This document shows positions 1-10,295 of a stretch of 64,000 nt of DNA, piece by piece (within the stretch, counting starts at the first letter, position 1; each line of letters opens with the position of its first letter). The stretch is from assembly GCA_025602915.1 (NCBI GenBank), contig JAHLJZ010000001.1, positions 682,001 to 746,000 of the forward strand, read 5' to 3'. This DNA comes from Paraphysoderma sedebokerense. Its lineage: Eukaryota > Blastocladiomycota > Physodermatomycetes > Physodermatales > Physodermataceae. Position numbers and translations under genes: made by a program. Below the pieces are notes generated by a model, which was given only the letters and a program-made list of their open reading frames with translations, did no database searches and had not been told where the DNA came from.

Positions 1-238
1 AATCGAAGGCGATCGGGCACACAGCTAAAAAGTACAAGCTTAGTGGAAGGCCAATTTTGAATCTGCATTCAGAAGTGTCTTTCCACAAATAGATTGCCAA
101 TGTTTCTACACTCTCGGATTTACAAGTTAATTTTATTTTAACAGTTACAATATCTTTCCATGATATATACATTAGCACCTTCTATATTTGTACAAAGACT
201 CGGTTCTGAGTGCGGCCACTAGACACTGTGACCTGATA

Positions 239-1115
239 CTATGATCCAGCGTTTTTGGATTTAGTTTTACTAATAGATAATTGGTCGCTCTGAGTCTTAG
301 CAGGTGACTGGGAGAAAGCGGCTAACGATCGATCGGGAGTATCCTGGTTGGATGTATTTGATTTTGATCTCGAAGGCCGTTCCGATTTCAGGGTGAATTG
401 ATTGCTTTTATTCTGAGAAGGTGACTCGGGGTTTGCGACTGGACTTCTCCTAGTCGAACTCTTATGGTTGATCACTTTCTTTTTGTCAGTTGAAGTTGAG
501 CCGACTCGTGTTGATGAACTCGCACTCGGGAACTCTGACGTTTGCGATGTTGAAGTTGAAACATCTGGCTCCGATGTCCCGAAAATCCTTTTTTTAGCTC
601 TTTCGTATTCCTTTTCTTTCTCGGCTCTAGCTTTGTGCAAGTCTTTTTGTGATAATGATGCGGTCACGTTCAATTGGTCGTTAGACGATCGAGAGGGCCT
701 CTTCAAAATTTTAATCTGAGAAAGGAGGATCATTATGAATGATGAAGATTGATGAATAACTTTCTTAAATAATCACAAGGCAATCTCATATTATGGTACC
801 TGATTGAAATCTGCTGGTGCCTTTGAGGAGTCAGTCACGACTATTTGGGCGGTTGACTGGTTTCTACAATGGATGAGATTTGATAAGCCTTATATATTCT
901 GAAGTCTATCAAAATCAAAAGAGGGAATTAGCCGACAACTCACGCAGCTTTCCATATCTGAGCATTCCTATCATTGTCCTGCATGGTAGATAGGGATGCG
1001 AATAAAGGGTGGTCAAATAAGGAAAAGTAGGATGAGATTCATGAGCCAGAGTCCATACATTTTTTGGGGCAAAGTCATCAACGACATCGGCAAAGGGGTC
1101 GTCGGCAGGATCCAT
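239..1115 (-). CDS. SUZ-domain RNA-associated protein (SZRD1-like)
   Basis: Four exons read on the minus strand (1115-1059, 978-944, 863-800, 715-239) give about 210 residues. The start is the ATG at 1115, which opens an acidic segment (MDPADDPFADVVDDF). A tryptophan-containing stretch (AQIWKAAN) follows, and then a clear SUZ domain: IKILKRP, a basic/polar linker and the signature EKEKEYERAKKRIFG at about residues 90-105. SUZ domains bind RNA, and the order acidic N-terminus, IKILKRP, EYxxAxxRIFG matches the small SZRD1-type proteins of animals. The rest is Ser/Thr-rich, low-complexity and probably disordered. The gene is divergent from the FHA kinase gene. Exon joins are inferred from GT/AG ends and phase; the 35-nt second exon is the least certain. 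RNA binding is a family property and was not seen directly. Confidence 0.75.
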
Positions 1116-1497
1116 TTGGTAGTGTTGCGATGGGATGTGTTGCGTTGTGCTGTGTTGAGAGACAGGAAAGGAGTTTCCGCTGGAAAGAGTTCCCCCTCCG
1201 TTGTCGGTAGCGATGGCGGCAGTTCCCTCGTTCTCAGTTCTCACGTCGCCGGGCGTCCGTCTGGATATACACTCTCCTCTCCTGTATATAGACAGACAGA
1301 AACACATACACACACCATACACACTCGCATCCCGTCCAATACATGACACTCTCCCTTCCTCGACTCTGACATCGCCCCCTCTCCGCTCTCCCAATCTCTC
1401 TCCATCGCTCCCGCCTCGCCATCCTTGCCCTGTTGCTGACCCTCTGTCACCCCCTTATCCGTCTTCAAAGTCATATCGAACCCATCTTACGTTCAAG
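1116..1497. promoter_or_regulatory. Shared divergent promoter region, SUZ gene / FHA kinase
   Basis: This 380-bp gap separates two divergent start codons. It holds a CA-rich stretch (about 1300-1330) followed by a long CT-rich strand (about 1340-1490) running up to the kinase ATG. No TATA box or other discrete motif stands out. Confidence 0.45.
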
Positions 1498-4345
1498 ATG
1501 ATGACACACTACTATGACCACAACAACACACAGTCTATGGACGCAACCCAGCCCTTGATCGAAGGAGATCACCCTGGCCAGTTCGCCTTCAACAAAGTAC
1601 TTCCCTGGGGCCGACTGTTTTACCTCAAAGCCAATCTGCGTCTAGGTATATATTTCGACAAATTCCTAACTTGTGATTCAATTGGATTGTTTGAAGTATC
1701 TAGTAGAATGCCCCGCTTCATATTGATATATGTGGGGTTCTCACACATGGCTCAGTAACTGATTTTTTGGCTGAATGCGATTTTCAAACACTGAAACACC
1801 GATTAGCCAATTCTGTGGTATAATCAGCCCTAACAAAGCTAACATTAAATATTGTCGTTCCTTGATGTCATTCATTGTTTTCCTGTTTAGATCTGACCAA
1901 CCCAGAGTATTTCATCGGTCGTGCCAGAACTTGCGATATTGTTATGGAATCGCCGGAATGTTCAAAAAGACATTGTCGGATTTATACAGTGCGAGATCAA
2001 ACTGGAGAAAATGTTTTATGCATGGTGGAAGATTTAAGTACGAATGGTACTTATGTCAATGGTAAGCGACTGGAAAAAGGGAAACCAGTCGTGCTATCTC
2101 ATGGGGACGAAGTCGAGATTAAAGTGGGAAACTGTAAGTCAGAGATCTCTAGTCGGTCGTGTCCGCCTTGAAACACTTTTTGCCTAATATCTTGCTTCGT
2201 TAAAGTTTTCGTTTACCACGATTTCACTCAAGAATCTCAGGAAAATGTACATATTGACGATGAACAACATGTCTGTATTTCAGCTCTCGAAAACGTTTCA
2301 AATTGTTTGATCTTTAACATTATTTTCATCATAGGTTGTAGAAAATGAATATCATATATCGAAAACGCTTGGGAGGTATGCTGCATGTCTGATTCATATG
2401 ACAATTGGCGAATCTTGATGCTCGCGTTTCTTGCTTAATACTGACATCCATTCTCAGCGGAACGTACGCCGAAGTGAAGCTGGCTATTCACAAAAAAACC
2501 GGTCAACGATATGCCGTTAAGATCATTGACAAAAAGAAGGCAGGTATTAAAACCCAAACCAAAGGGGATGCCGATGTTGGACTAGTGCAAGAAATTAAAA
2601 TCATGAAAGATATAAATCACGTACGTTTTGCTTTTTCGCTTTGTCATTTTTCTCAATTCACTGAATTATCATATTCACCCTTTCGATTTCTAGCCAAACA
2701 TTGTCAAAATTCATGACGTTATCCAGACGCAGAAATATTTGTATATCTTTCTGTATTTGTACGTTCCCCAGTGAGGTGTCATTCGTTCGCATTCTGCTAA
2801 CGCAAGCTTTTTACCAGAGTCAATGGCGGTGAGCTGTTTGAGTACTTAGCCGAACATGGACAGATACCTGAAGATCAGTGTAAATTCTGGTTTTTCCAAG
2901 TTCTGAAGGCGGTGAAGGTTTGTGGATGTATATTAACCTATTTGTGTGGCATCGATACCAACTTTTTCCATGTAGTATCTGCACGATAGAAATATTACAC
3001 ATCGAGGTACATCATTTTTGTGTGCTTAGCAGCAACACCTGTGATTGATTTTCTGTTGTTTCAGATATTAAACCTGAGAACATTCTTCTCGAGAATCGAG
3101 CCCCATTTTCTAAGGTATTATTGAGTGACTTTGGTCTCGCAAAGGTGACTCATAACCAAACCATGATGAAGTAAGTGTAGACTCAATCTTCAATGAGTTT
3201 AATTTTATTTGCTATTCCTGGTCATATTTTAGGAATTATTCTTGATTTGATTGTTCGTCACTAACGCTTCTATTTTTCTTTTTTCTTCCAGGACTATGTG
3301 GTAAGTGAATATGTGAACACTCGCGATTTGACTGACTCCGTTACTAATGTTTGAATTCTCCATTTTTGCTACAGTGGAACCTATAATTATCTTGCGCCAG
3401 GTAACGTCTTAGTTCATGTGTAATATGTCCTCGTTTCCATCTAATCTCGTTTTATTACGCGCAGAGGTTGTTAATCAAGAACAGGCTGTGAAAGGTTATA
3501 GTAAGGCTGTAGATTGCTGGTCGCTCGGAGTTATGTTGTACTTCCTGTACGTTTATTTTCATTTATAACATTTTATGGATTTGATGGCTTACGAGGCGGT
3601 CAGGCTGTCTGGAACTCTTCCTTTTGATGGGAGAGATGATGAAGAATTGAGACGGGAAATTTTGGGTGGCGAAGTGTACTTCAACGAAGACTGGGCACAC
3701 ATTAGTCCCGCAGGTATGAAGTTCGATTTCACGATTACTTAGTCTGCTATCGCGATCTAACTGACACAATTGCAGCAATGAACTTGATACAAGGTTTTCT
3801 TACCCGAGATCCCCAAAAACGGTATGCTACTTTATAAATATTCTAGCTGCTTTCCAGGCACAATCGCCGAAAAATTAACACAACCATATAGGATAACAGT
3901 AGATCAAGCATTTAAGCATCCCTGGATATCCAACGACATCACCGCTCTCAACGCACTCTATGAACGAGTCGTCCAATTTCAACCTCTTCGAAATCACCAG
4001 CCACATGTTACAAATAATTCAACCCATTCGCCCATGCATGACATTCAACGACTCAACGGGCCCCAGAAACGAAATATGAACGGCATGTCTCCGCTGTCGC
4101 CAGGACTTGATGATTTGCAGCGAACCGATCCCATGGAACAAGATGAACCTAGTCCTGGTCAACAGAGGTGGAAGCGAGCGAGGAGTATGCTGAGATTTGG
4201 CTTTCGCGCTGTTCTATGCATTTAATTAATTTCATATTTTGACTTAGTTTCGCCAATGTCCCATGCCGACAACAACATCCATTCCGTTCAAGCGCATCAT
4301 CAATCTCAGCCTCATCCCATTTCTTATAATCATCATCAAATGTAG
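1498..4345 (+). CDS. FHA-domain checkpoint kinase, CHK2/Rad53/Cds1 type
   Basis: This is a DNA-damage checkpoint Ser/Thr kinase. The start is the ATG-ATG pair at 1498. Two TQ sites (NTQ, ATQ) form a minimal SQ/TQ segment. An FHA domain follows with FIGRA, the SKRH phosphopeptide contact and STNGTYVNG. The kinase domain has GTYAEV (Gly loop), YAVKIID (catalytic Lys), HRDIKPEN (split by an intron within HR|DIKPEN), SDFGLAK and YLAPEVV. The activation segment MMKTMCGT closely matches CHK2. The order SQ/TQ-FHA-kinase with a single FHA domain is that of CHK2/Cds1 rather than the two-FHA Rad53. At least ten short introns interrupt it; one exon at 3292-3300 is only 9 nt. The His-rich C-terminal exon (4248-4345) joins through a donor at 4185 and ends in TAG. 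Exact boundaries around 2200-2450 are less certain. Confidence 0.9.
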
Positions 4346-5732
4346 ATTACGCTGTTTTTAAGCCCTGCAACACTATCTTCACACTCTGGTCGAACTCAGA
4401 ATTAGTGTATAAAATCTCTGTCCTTTCGTCTAATTCTGTCAGTTCTGTTCTTTCATTGTATCCTTCTTTCCTGCACTTCCTTTGAAGCCTATCTTCCTTG
4501 TTCGCCACTTTTCAATACTTGTATTTAATATCAACAAACCATAAAAAACAGAATAGATTCGATGAGGTGTAAGCAAATTTGGAAGGAGTTGTGAGATATC
4601 ACCCGAAAGAGAACTAAAATATTCGAATGTTTATGCGGTGACGAGGAACAAAGAAAGAAAGAAAAATGTGTATATACAAATATCAATTCATAGACTAATC
4701 AAGGAATATAACAAAAATGATAACCGTCGGAAAATTTCTGAATACATATTACATTATTAGAGATGACAACAGTGAATTGTTTGGACGAAATTCCGTAAGA
4801 CTTTAGCGGACGCTGAGCGTCGTCAGTTTTTGTGTTCTCAAAAGGCTGGTAATGCAAGATTGATAACACCTTTGCAGATTTCATTATCCTACTTCGTCAA
4901 ATATTTAATTGACATTGCGCGTGTATATTGTCCTGCTATACTGAATCAATTTGAAAGAAGTTCAGTTTATGTTGATGGTAGGAAGTAAGTGAATGTTACT
5001 CCTTACAACTCTCCGCCTCATGGACTTACCTGCCCGGAAGCCGGGGCATACTGGCATGTTGCACTCCTTCCAACTCTTTGCCTGGACTAAAGCAATTGCC
5101 CGGAAGCCTGGACATACTAGATATTTATGGAAGAAAACACAACTTTCGGTATCCTCCAATTGCTCGCTCACCCATTTCAATCCCCAACGATGCACTCCTA
5201 TCCTCCATTGGACTCGGAACATTCCAGTACCACTGGTCCGGTCGGGCACCGTACACTTGTCCTGAAGCACGCGGCAACTCATAACAATAATTAGGCCCGG
5301 CTATTAATGCTACTTTCCAAAAATAAGTCAGACCAATAAATGGGAAATTCTTACAGAAATTCTGTATAGAAATTGTGGCGGGCATGTGAGCCCATTAGAG
5401 TCGCGAAATAATGTGATAATTGAGGAACCAAATGGACCGAGAACCTGACCGAGAAAATTCATGGACCAGGATAGAACGAAGTGGCAAACGAATACAACGG
5501 GACAACAACGAGAAACGCACGAATATTTAGGAATGTTGCAACCAAGTGTATTGTTTCGTTGTGATGGAGAATATTCGCGTCATATCGTTGTTGGTTACCA
5601 GCATAAAATCACGGTATTACCTCTTTCCGCGGTCAACGAGATTATATACATCACAGTCGCCTGCTTCACAACCACACAATTTCATAAAGTCGACAATTCT
5701 AACTGCTCTACTTCGCTGACAATTAACAGAAC
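4346..5732. other. Intergenic region with a short direct repeat
   Basis: About 1.4 kb lies between the kinase and the 7TM gene. The first part is AT-rich 3' flank. Around 4990-5290 the DNA is richer in G+C and carries two imperfect 24-nt copies 66 nt apart (5031-5054 and 5097-5120). Overlapping open frames on both strands there have no recognisable domains and look accidental. An in-frame ATG at 5461 starts a 97-residue frame that runs into the next gene in a different frame; I read this as 5' leader. Confidence 0.4.
5031..5120 (+). repeat. Two imperfect 24-nt direct repeats, 66-nt period
   Basis: Copies at 5031-5054 and 5097-5120 share TGCCCGGAAGCC followed by a diverged CATACT-containing half. 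They differ at three positions by eye. The period is a multiple of three. No flanking target duplication or terminal inverted repeat is visible. Confidence 0.6.
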
Positions 5733-6527
5733 ATGGCGGCTACAGCACAAGTAACTAATGTCGTTATCGACCTTTTAACTGGTTCCGGTATCACTTTATC
5801 CCTTCTCAACATCGCTGAAGCATTTCAATTATTCAAGAGTCACAAATCTACGCTATTCAAAGCAATCATTTTATCTAACCTCGGTGTTGTCGGCTCTTTG
5901 GCTACATTTTTACCAGTTATTCATGACCCCTCGGTCATCTCTTTCGGTTACCTAGCTTTCCATATTCTCGTTTGGTGGTTTTTGTATAACGCGAGTTACA
6001 ATTTTATTTTACTCTCCCGTTTAAAATTATTTTCCTTGAACAACCCAACTATTAAAAAAATTATGGCATTGTCTTTATGCCACATTACCTTTTGGATCAT
6101 TGTTTGCGGTTATTTCTTTTTCACCGCTTACGTCTCTCAAGATCCTGAAGATTTGAGAAGATACTCGATCATTGAACCTGTTCAAATCTCGTCTATTTTC
6201 GTGTTCGAAATGGCATTGACAGGATTTTATCTTTTCAAGACATACAAAAACATGGAACTCTTGAAAAAATCTTACTCGAGTGCAGCCGTTTGGAAACTCA
6301 TAATTAACTTGTCATTAATAGTCATTCTTGATATTGCGACCGTTTTATCCCAATTATTTTATAGTAACCATTTTCAGATTATGTTTAAGTATTGGGGTTA
6401 TTCAGTCAAAATTTATCTTCAATTCCATGCACTCAAAAATTTCAAGAAAATTAATACCTTGAATAGTGATCAAACTGCAAAAATGAAATCTGTGGGAAGC
6501 GATTCTCATGCCAAATCTATGGCTTGA
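5733..6527 (+). CDS. Seven-transmembrane-type orphan membrane protein
   Basis: This is an intronless 264-residue protein. It has about seven hydrophobic segments: near residues 15-30, 42-62, 68-95, 108-132, 148-170, 188-210 and 215-232. They are joined by short polar loops, and the tail is short, Lys/Ser-rich and presumably cytosolic. The topology resembles a small receptor or a fungal integral membrane protein, but I recognise no family motif (no DRY, no NPxxY). The start is the first ATG of the frame and lies directly after a pyrimidine-poor leader. Codon use and base composition look like the neighbours. Its function is unknown; calling it a receptor would be speculation. Confidence 0.7.
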   Translation: MAATAQVTNVVIDLLTGSGITLSLLNIAEAFQLFKSHKSTLFKAIILSNLGVVGSLATFLPVIHDPSVISFGYLAFHILVWWFLYNASYNFILLSRLKLFSLNNPTIKKIMALSLCHITFWIIVCGYFFFTAYVSQDPEDLRRYSIIEPVQISSIFVFEMALTGFYLFKTYKNMELLKKSYSSAAVWKLIINLSLIVILDIATVLSQLFYSNHFQIMFKYWGYSVKIYLQFHALKNFKKINTLNSDQTAKMKSVGSDSHAKSMA

Positions 6528-6982
6528 TCATCGCAATTAACGTTAAAGGGAGAAAAGTTATTACATTCATATACATGTTATTTTGTCGTACAAATATTGT
6601 GTTGTGACGGAAAAATACATTGTTTTAAGTTGATTTCATGTTGATGTTATCCCTTGCAACGACATTTAATAACGAGAAAAGCTTTCTCTTTGCGCGACCA
6701 ATTTGCGCGGGCTCATATGGTTTTCCCTGATATTTTTACACATAATTGCATCAATGAAAGTGAAAAATGGCAAAGCGAACGAATAAAAAGACGATACTAA
6801 CGTGGGTGTTGTCACATATTATTGATGTTGGTCTCTCGGTGATCGTCGGGCGGGGTCGGCTCTATCCATCAGGGACCTCGCCGCGTAATAAAAGCAGACT
6901 TCGGACTTGGAGGAACTCGACACCTTGATTGTCTTTATCCTTTGCACATCGTTACTTTCATTTTATTTTTCCCCTTGAATAT
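6528..6982. other. Intergenic region upstream of the BNA7-like hydrolase
   Basis: This 455-bp gap contains the 3' flank of the 7TM gene, a GC-rich patch at about 6840-6885 and an AT-rich TAATAAAAG stretch at about 6886-6894 that could serve as a core promoter. No RNA gene is recognised. Confidence 0.3.
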
Positions 6983-8002
6983 ATGGAGAACATAACTATC
7001 TTGAAAAACGTACCATACACAAACTCCGGTGATCGAAAACACACTCTAGATCTTTTCCTCCCCAAAACCAAATCAGATGTGCCTCTGATGGTAACATATC
7101 GACTCATTCACCGCTTTTTTCCCTCCCTGACCATGAAAAACTGATAATTTACATTCTTACCAAGGTATACATTCACGGAGGGAGCTGGCGAACCGGTGAT
7201 AAAGACGAACCGGCCTACCAAAAGTTAGGCCAAACAGTACCTTTATTTCATCCTAAAACTCCCGTCGCAGTCGCAGTGTTGAACTATCGACTGTCTTTGT
7301 TACCCGAACCTTCGTATCATCCTATGCATGTTAAAGATTGTGCAAAGGCAATTTGGTTTTTACGTCAGACAGGACAGAATTATGGCTTTGGCAGTAGTAA
7401 AATAGTACTAGTCGGGCACAGCGCTGGTGGACAGGTAAGGCTTTAACAGCGAATTTTCAGAGTGGTCTCTTCGAATCGTAGTATATATGGGATTTTACCA
7501 AGGCAGGGGATTCCTCATTAGAATACTGTAAAGAGCTAACCCGTACTCGCCTTAGATAACAGGAATGCTATTACTCAATTCATATTTGACGGAACTTGGT
7601 GGTTCCGCTCTTCTCAAATCAATTCGAGGAATAATCGGCGTAGACGGAATCTATGACGTCCCCGATCTACTTCATGAATATCCCACCTACAGCGATTTCA
7701 TTGTCCAAGCGTTCTCATCCGACTCGAAACTTTGGGAATCAGGATCACCGATATCGTATTCAATAAATGAAAAAAGCAGTGAAGTTTTGCGCAATGTAGC
7801 GAGGAATATCAAATACTTGGTGCTACATTCTCTAGAAGATGAATTATTGACGACTAGACAAAGTGAGAGATATTTCAATCACCTGAAAAGCTTCTTGCCA
7901 AATGTAGAATTAGACATGAAGAGTGTCAAAGGCACTCATTTCGGGATGTTAGAAACGAGTGAATTCTATGAGAGATTAGTCAAGTTTGTGGAAGAATTAT
8001 AG
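6983..8002 (+). CDS. Alpha/beta hydrolase, kynurenine formamidase (BNA7)-like
   Basis: Three exons (6983-7090, 7165-7434, 7556-8002) encode about 274 residues. Exon 2 opens with the oxyanion-hole motif YIHGGSW and ends with the nucleophile elbow GHSAGG. Exon 3 supplies candidate triad residues: the Asp in SLEDELL and the His in GTHFGM. The size and the HGGxW...GxSxGG arrangement match the BNA7/arylformamidase group, which hydrolyses N-formylkynurenine in the kynurenine route to NAD. Related carboxylesterases of the alpha/beta hydrolase superfamily share the same motifs, so the exact substrate is inferred. There is no signal peptide, so it is probably cytosolic. The upstream frame opening before 6983 is ignored because the first good ATG context is MENITIL. 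Confidence 0.75.
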
Positions 8003-8449
8003 TCGAAATAGATTTGATTGTTTCGTGACTTTCCTTCAACACAATGGGAATTTCTGCTTAAGCACAAAATTGAGTCCGATTATGGGCTCTGCGTTTATGT
8101 TATTGGCTTGTCCTAGGTTCACCATAGTCATGAATGTGCTAAATTGATTCAACATGAGAAGATCGCATGAATGTGGACATGAAACGGTAAATTAGGGAGT
8201 TTGCGATTATGTCCTATAACAATTGCTGATACGACATTGGATGTGGCATAGCATTTGTAGTATTAGTCCAAATGTTCAAACTAGTCAATTAACGCCTAGC
8301 CCATGCTCCATCGGAAGGGAAAGTAACCGACGGCATATCGTTCCCTGAGCGATAATCACGTGTTAAATTAAACAAAAAGGGTCTAAGGCGATCCCTATTC
8401 AACGGTATTCTAATCAATTCATTTATTGCACTGTCAAAGACTATTGAGT
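8003..8449. promoter_or_regulatory. Intergenic region upstream of the SRP40-like gene
   Basis: This 447-bp stretch contains the 3' flank of the hydrolase. A TCACGTG element at 8356-8362 lies about 90 bp before the SRP40-like start codon. Nothing else is recognised. Confidence 0.4.
8356..8362 (+). promoter_or_regulatory. E-box (TCACGTG) upstream of SRP40-like gene
   Basis: A CACGTG core, the target of bHLH proteins such as Cbf1, lies about 90 bp before the ATG. The same core recurs in other promoters of this window. Confidence 0.45.
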
Positions 8450-10169
8450 ATGGCTCCCATCAACAAACCCAATGAATCCCTTCAAGTCGTCGCGAGAGCG
8501 TTTATTGCTCTTCTTAGGAAAGCAGACTTGACTGACGCCGCAGAGAAACTTGAAGCTGATTCCAAGAAAGATCTTCAAGCTTTCTCTGCTCTGATTGACG
8601 AGATTTATCAGAAGCATTTAAGCAGGTAAATATCTGAAAACGTCTATACAAATGTCACTACATTATCGGCAATTGACATTCTAAATCTCAATTTAGTGCT
8701 GATAAAGCCAAGAAATTGCAGCAGGAAGAAGCTAGTAGCAGCGATTCCTCAGATGACGACTCTAGCAGCTCATCTGAAAGCGAATCTGATGGTTCTTCCA
8801 GCGAAGGCTCTAGTAGCTCATCTGACAGTGAATCCGACAGGTCGTCAGACGACGATTCTAGTTCCGATTCAGACAGCGACTCTACCGATACCGATAGCAA
8901 AAAGGTCACTCCCAACGTTACTGATAAAATGGACATCGACGAAGAAGCTTCTTCGGATAGCTCTGATTCAAGCTCCAGTTCGGACTCCTCAAGTGACGAT
9001 GAAAGCGATAGCGAAACCGAAAAGCCTGAGATAAAGGCCGAGGTCAAAAAGTAAGTAGTGAAACTCGAGAAGTCTCCTGTGACGCCGTTGATTGACATAT
9101 CTTGGATAGAACCGACGATTCATCAGATTCCGACTCCTCAAGTGACGAAAGTGACAGCGATAGTAACAGCGATGATAGGTGAGCTTTTTATGATATTTTG
9201 ACTGTGCTGTAAGATCATCTACTGACCGTCTACTATGTATTTCAAACGCTAGCAGGTCTTCGGATTCTGAATCATCAAGCGATGACAGCAGTGATAGCGA
9301 TGATGAATCTGATAAGGAGAAAGTAGCAAAGGTTGAAATTGTGGCGAAGATGTAAGTTTTGGTGGTCCTGTGATGCATTTAGCAATCGAGCTCATTTTGA
9401 AATGCTTTAGTGCGAGTGACAGTAGCTCTGATGACTCTTCAAGTGATGAATCGAGCTCTGAGAGTGATAGCGATAGTGATGACAGTGACGAGGAATCTGA
9501 AAAAGAACAAGAAAAGTCGAAAGCAGAGGTTAAAAGGTACTTTGTTGGAAGCATCGATTTAGGGATTATTTACAATGTTATTAGGGAACTAACTGTGACA
9601 TATGGTTTCGTAGTGATAGCGAAAGTGAAAGCAGTTCTTCTGACTCCTCCAGTGATAGCGACAGCAATTCTTCGAGTTCTAGTTCTTCGGAATCCGAAGA
9701 TGATACAACTGCTGTGAAAGTGGTCAAGAGGAAACAACCCGATTCGGACGAAGAGACCAAATCTCCGGTAAACAAGAAACAAAAAGTCGAAACTGCACCA
9801 ACTCCACCTCCCTCTGCACCGAGTTCTCCCAAAAAATCTGGCAATAATAGAAATCATCAGCGCTTTCAACGGGTGAAAGCTGAAGAAGTAGAGTTCATTG
9901 ATGAAAGGCTAAGAGATAACAGATTTTTGAGCAAGGTTTGTCACTATTTAAGTTCTTCTAGGTTGTAGTACCTCGGATACTAACTCGTACTTCTTTTGCA
10001 GTCTGGAGCGGTCAATTCCTATGGACAGAAAGCTCATGAAGATTTAATTGTCACCAGAGGTAAAGGTTTCCGCGCTGAAAAGACAAAGAAAAAGAGAGGT
10101 AGTTATAGAGGAGGAAAAATTGATTTTGGAACTCATAGTATCAAGTTTGAAAACAGCGATGATGAATAG
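8450..10169 (+). CDS. Nucleolar SRP40/Nopp140 (NOLC1)-like phosphoprotein
   Basis: Seven exons (8450-8625, 8697-9050, 9110-9178, 9256-9351, 9411-9536, 9614-9935, 10002-10169) encode a protein with a structured N-terminal helical segment. That segment (LQVVARAFIALLRKADL...) resembles the LisH-like start of Nopp140. Long Ser/Asp/Glu tracts of the CK2-substrate type follow, then a basic linker (VNKKQKVE). The conserved SRP40 C-terminal domain contains FQRVKAEEVEF, YGQKAHEDLIVTRGKGFR and KIDFGTHSIKF. Family members chaperone snoRNPs between nucleolus and Cajal-like bodies. The acidic blocks are repeatedly broken by short introns, with each exon starting or ending inside an SD run, which suggests exon-level duplication. 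CBF5, another H/ACA-related gene, lies 6 kb away. Confidence 0.9.
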
Positions 10170-10295
10170 ATAATTGCTGCTCTTTGATGATTATTTAAAT
10201 AGTTTTTTTTTTTCATTTAGTTGTATTTTCGTGTTAAAAATAGTTGATCGAATAATAGCTATGGACTCTTATGAAAATATAAAATCCCTTTTGAC

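Noticed and set aside
4962-5385. Overlapping frames on both strands around the 5031/5097 repeats
   Set aside because: No recognisable domain, and open frames on both strands are explained by local composition.
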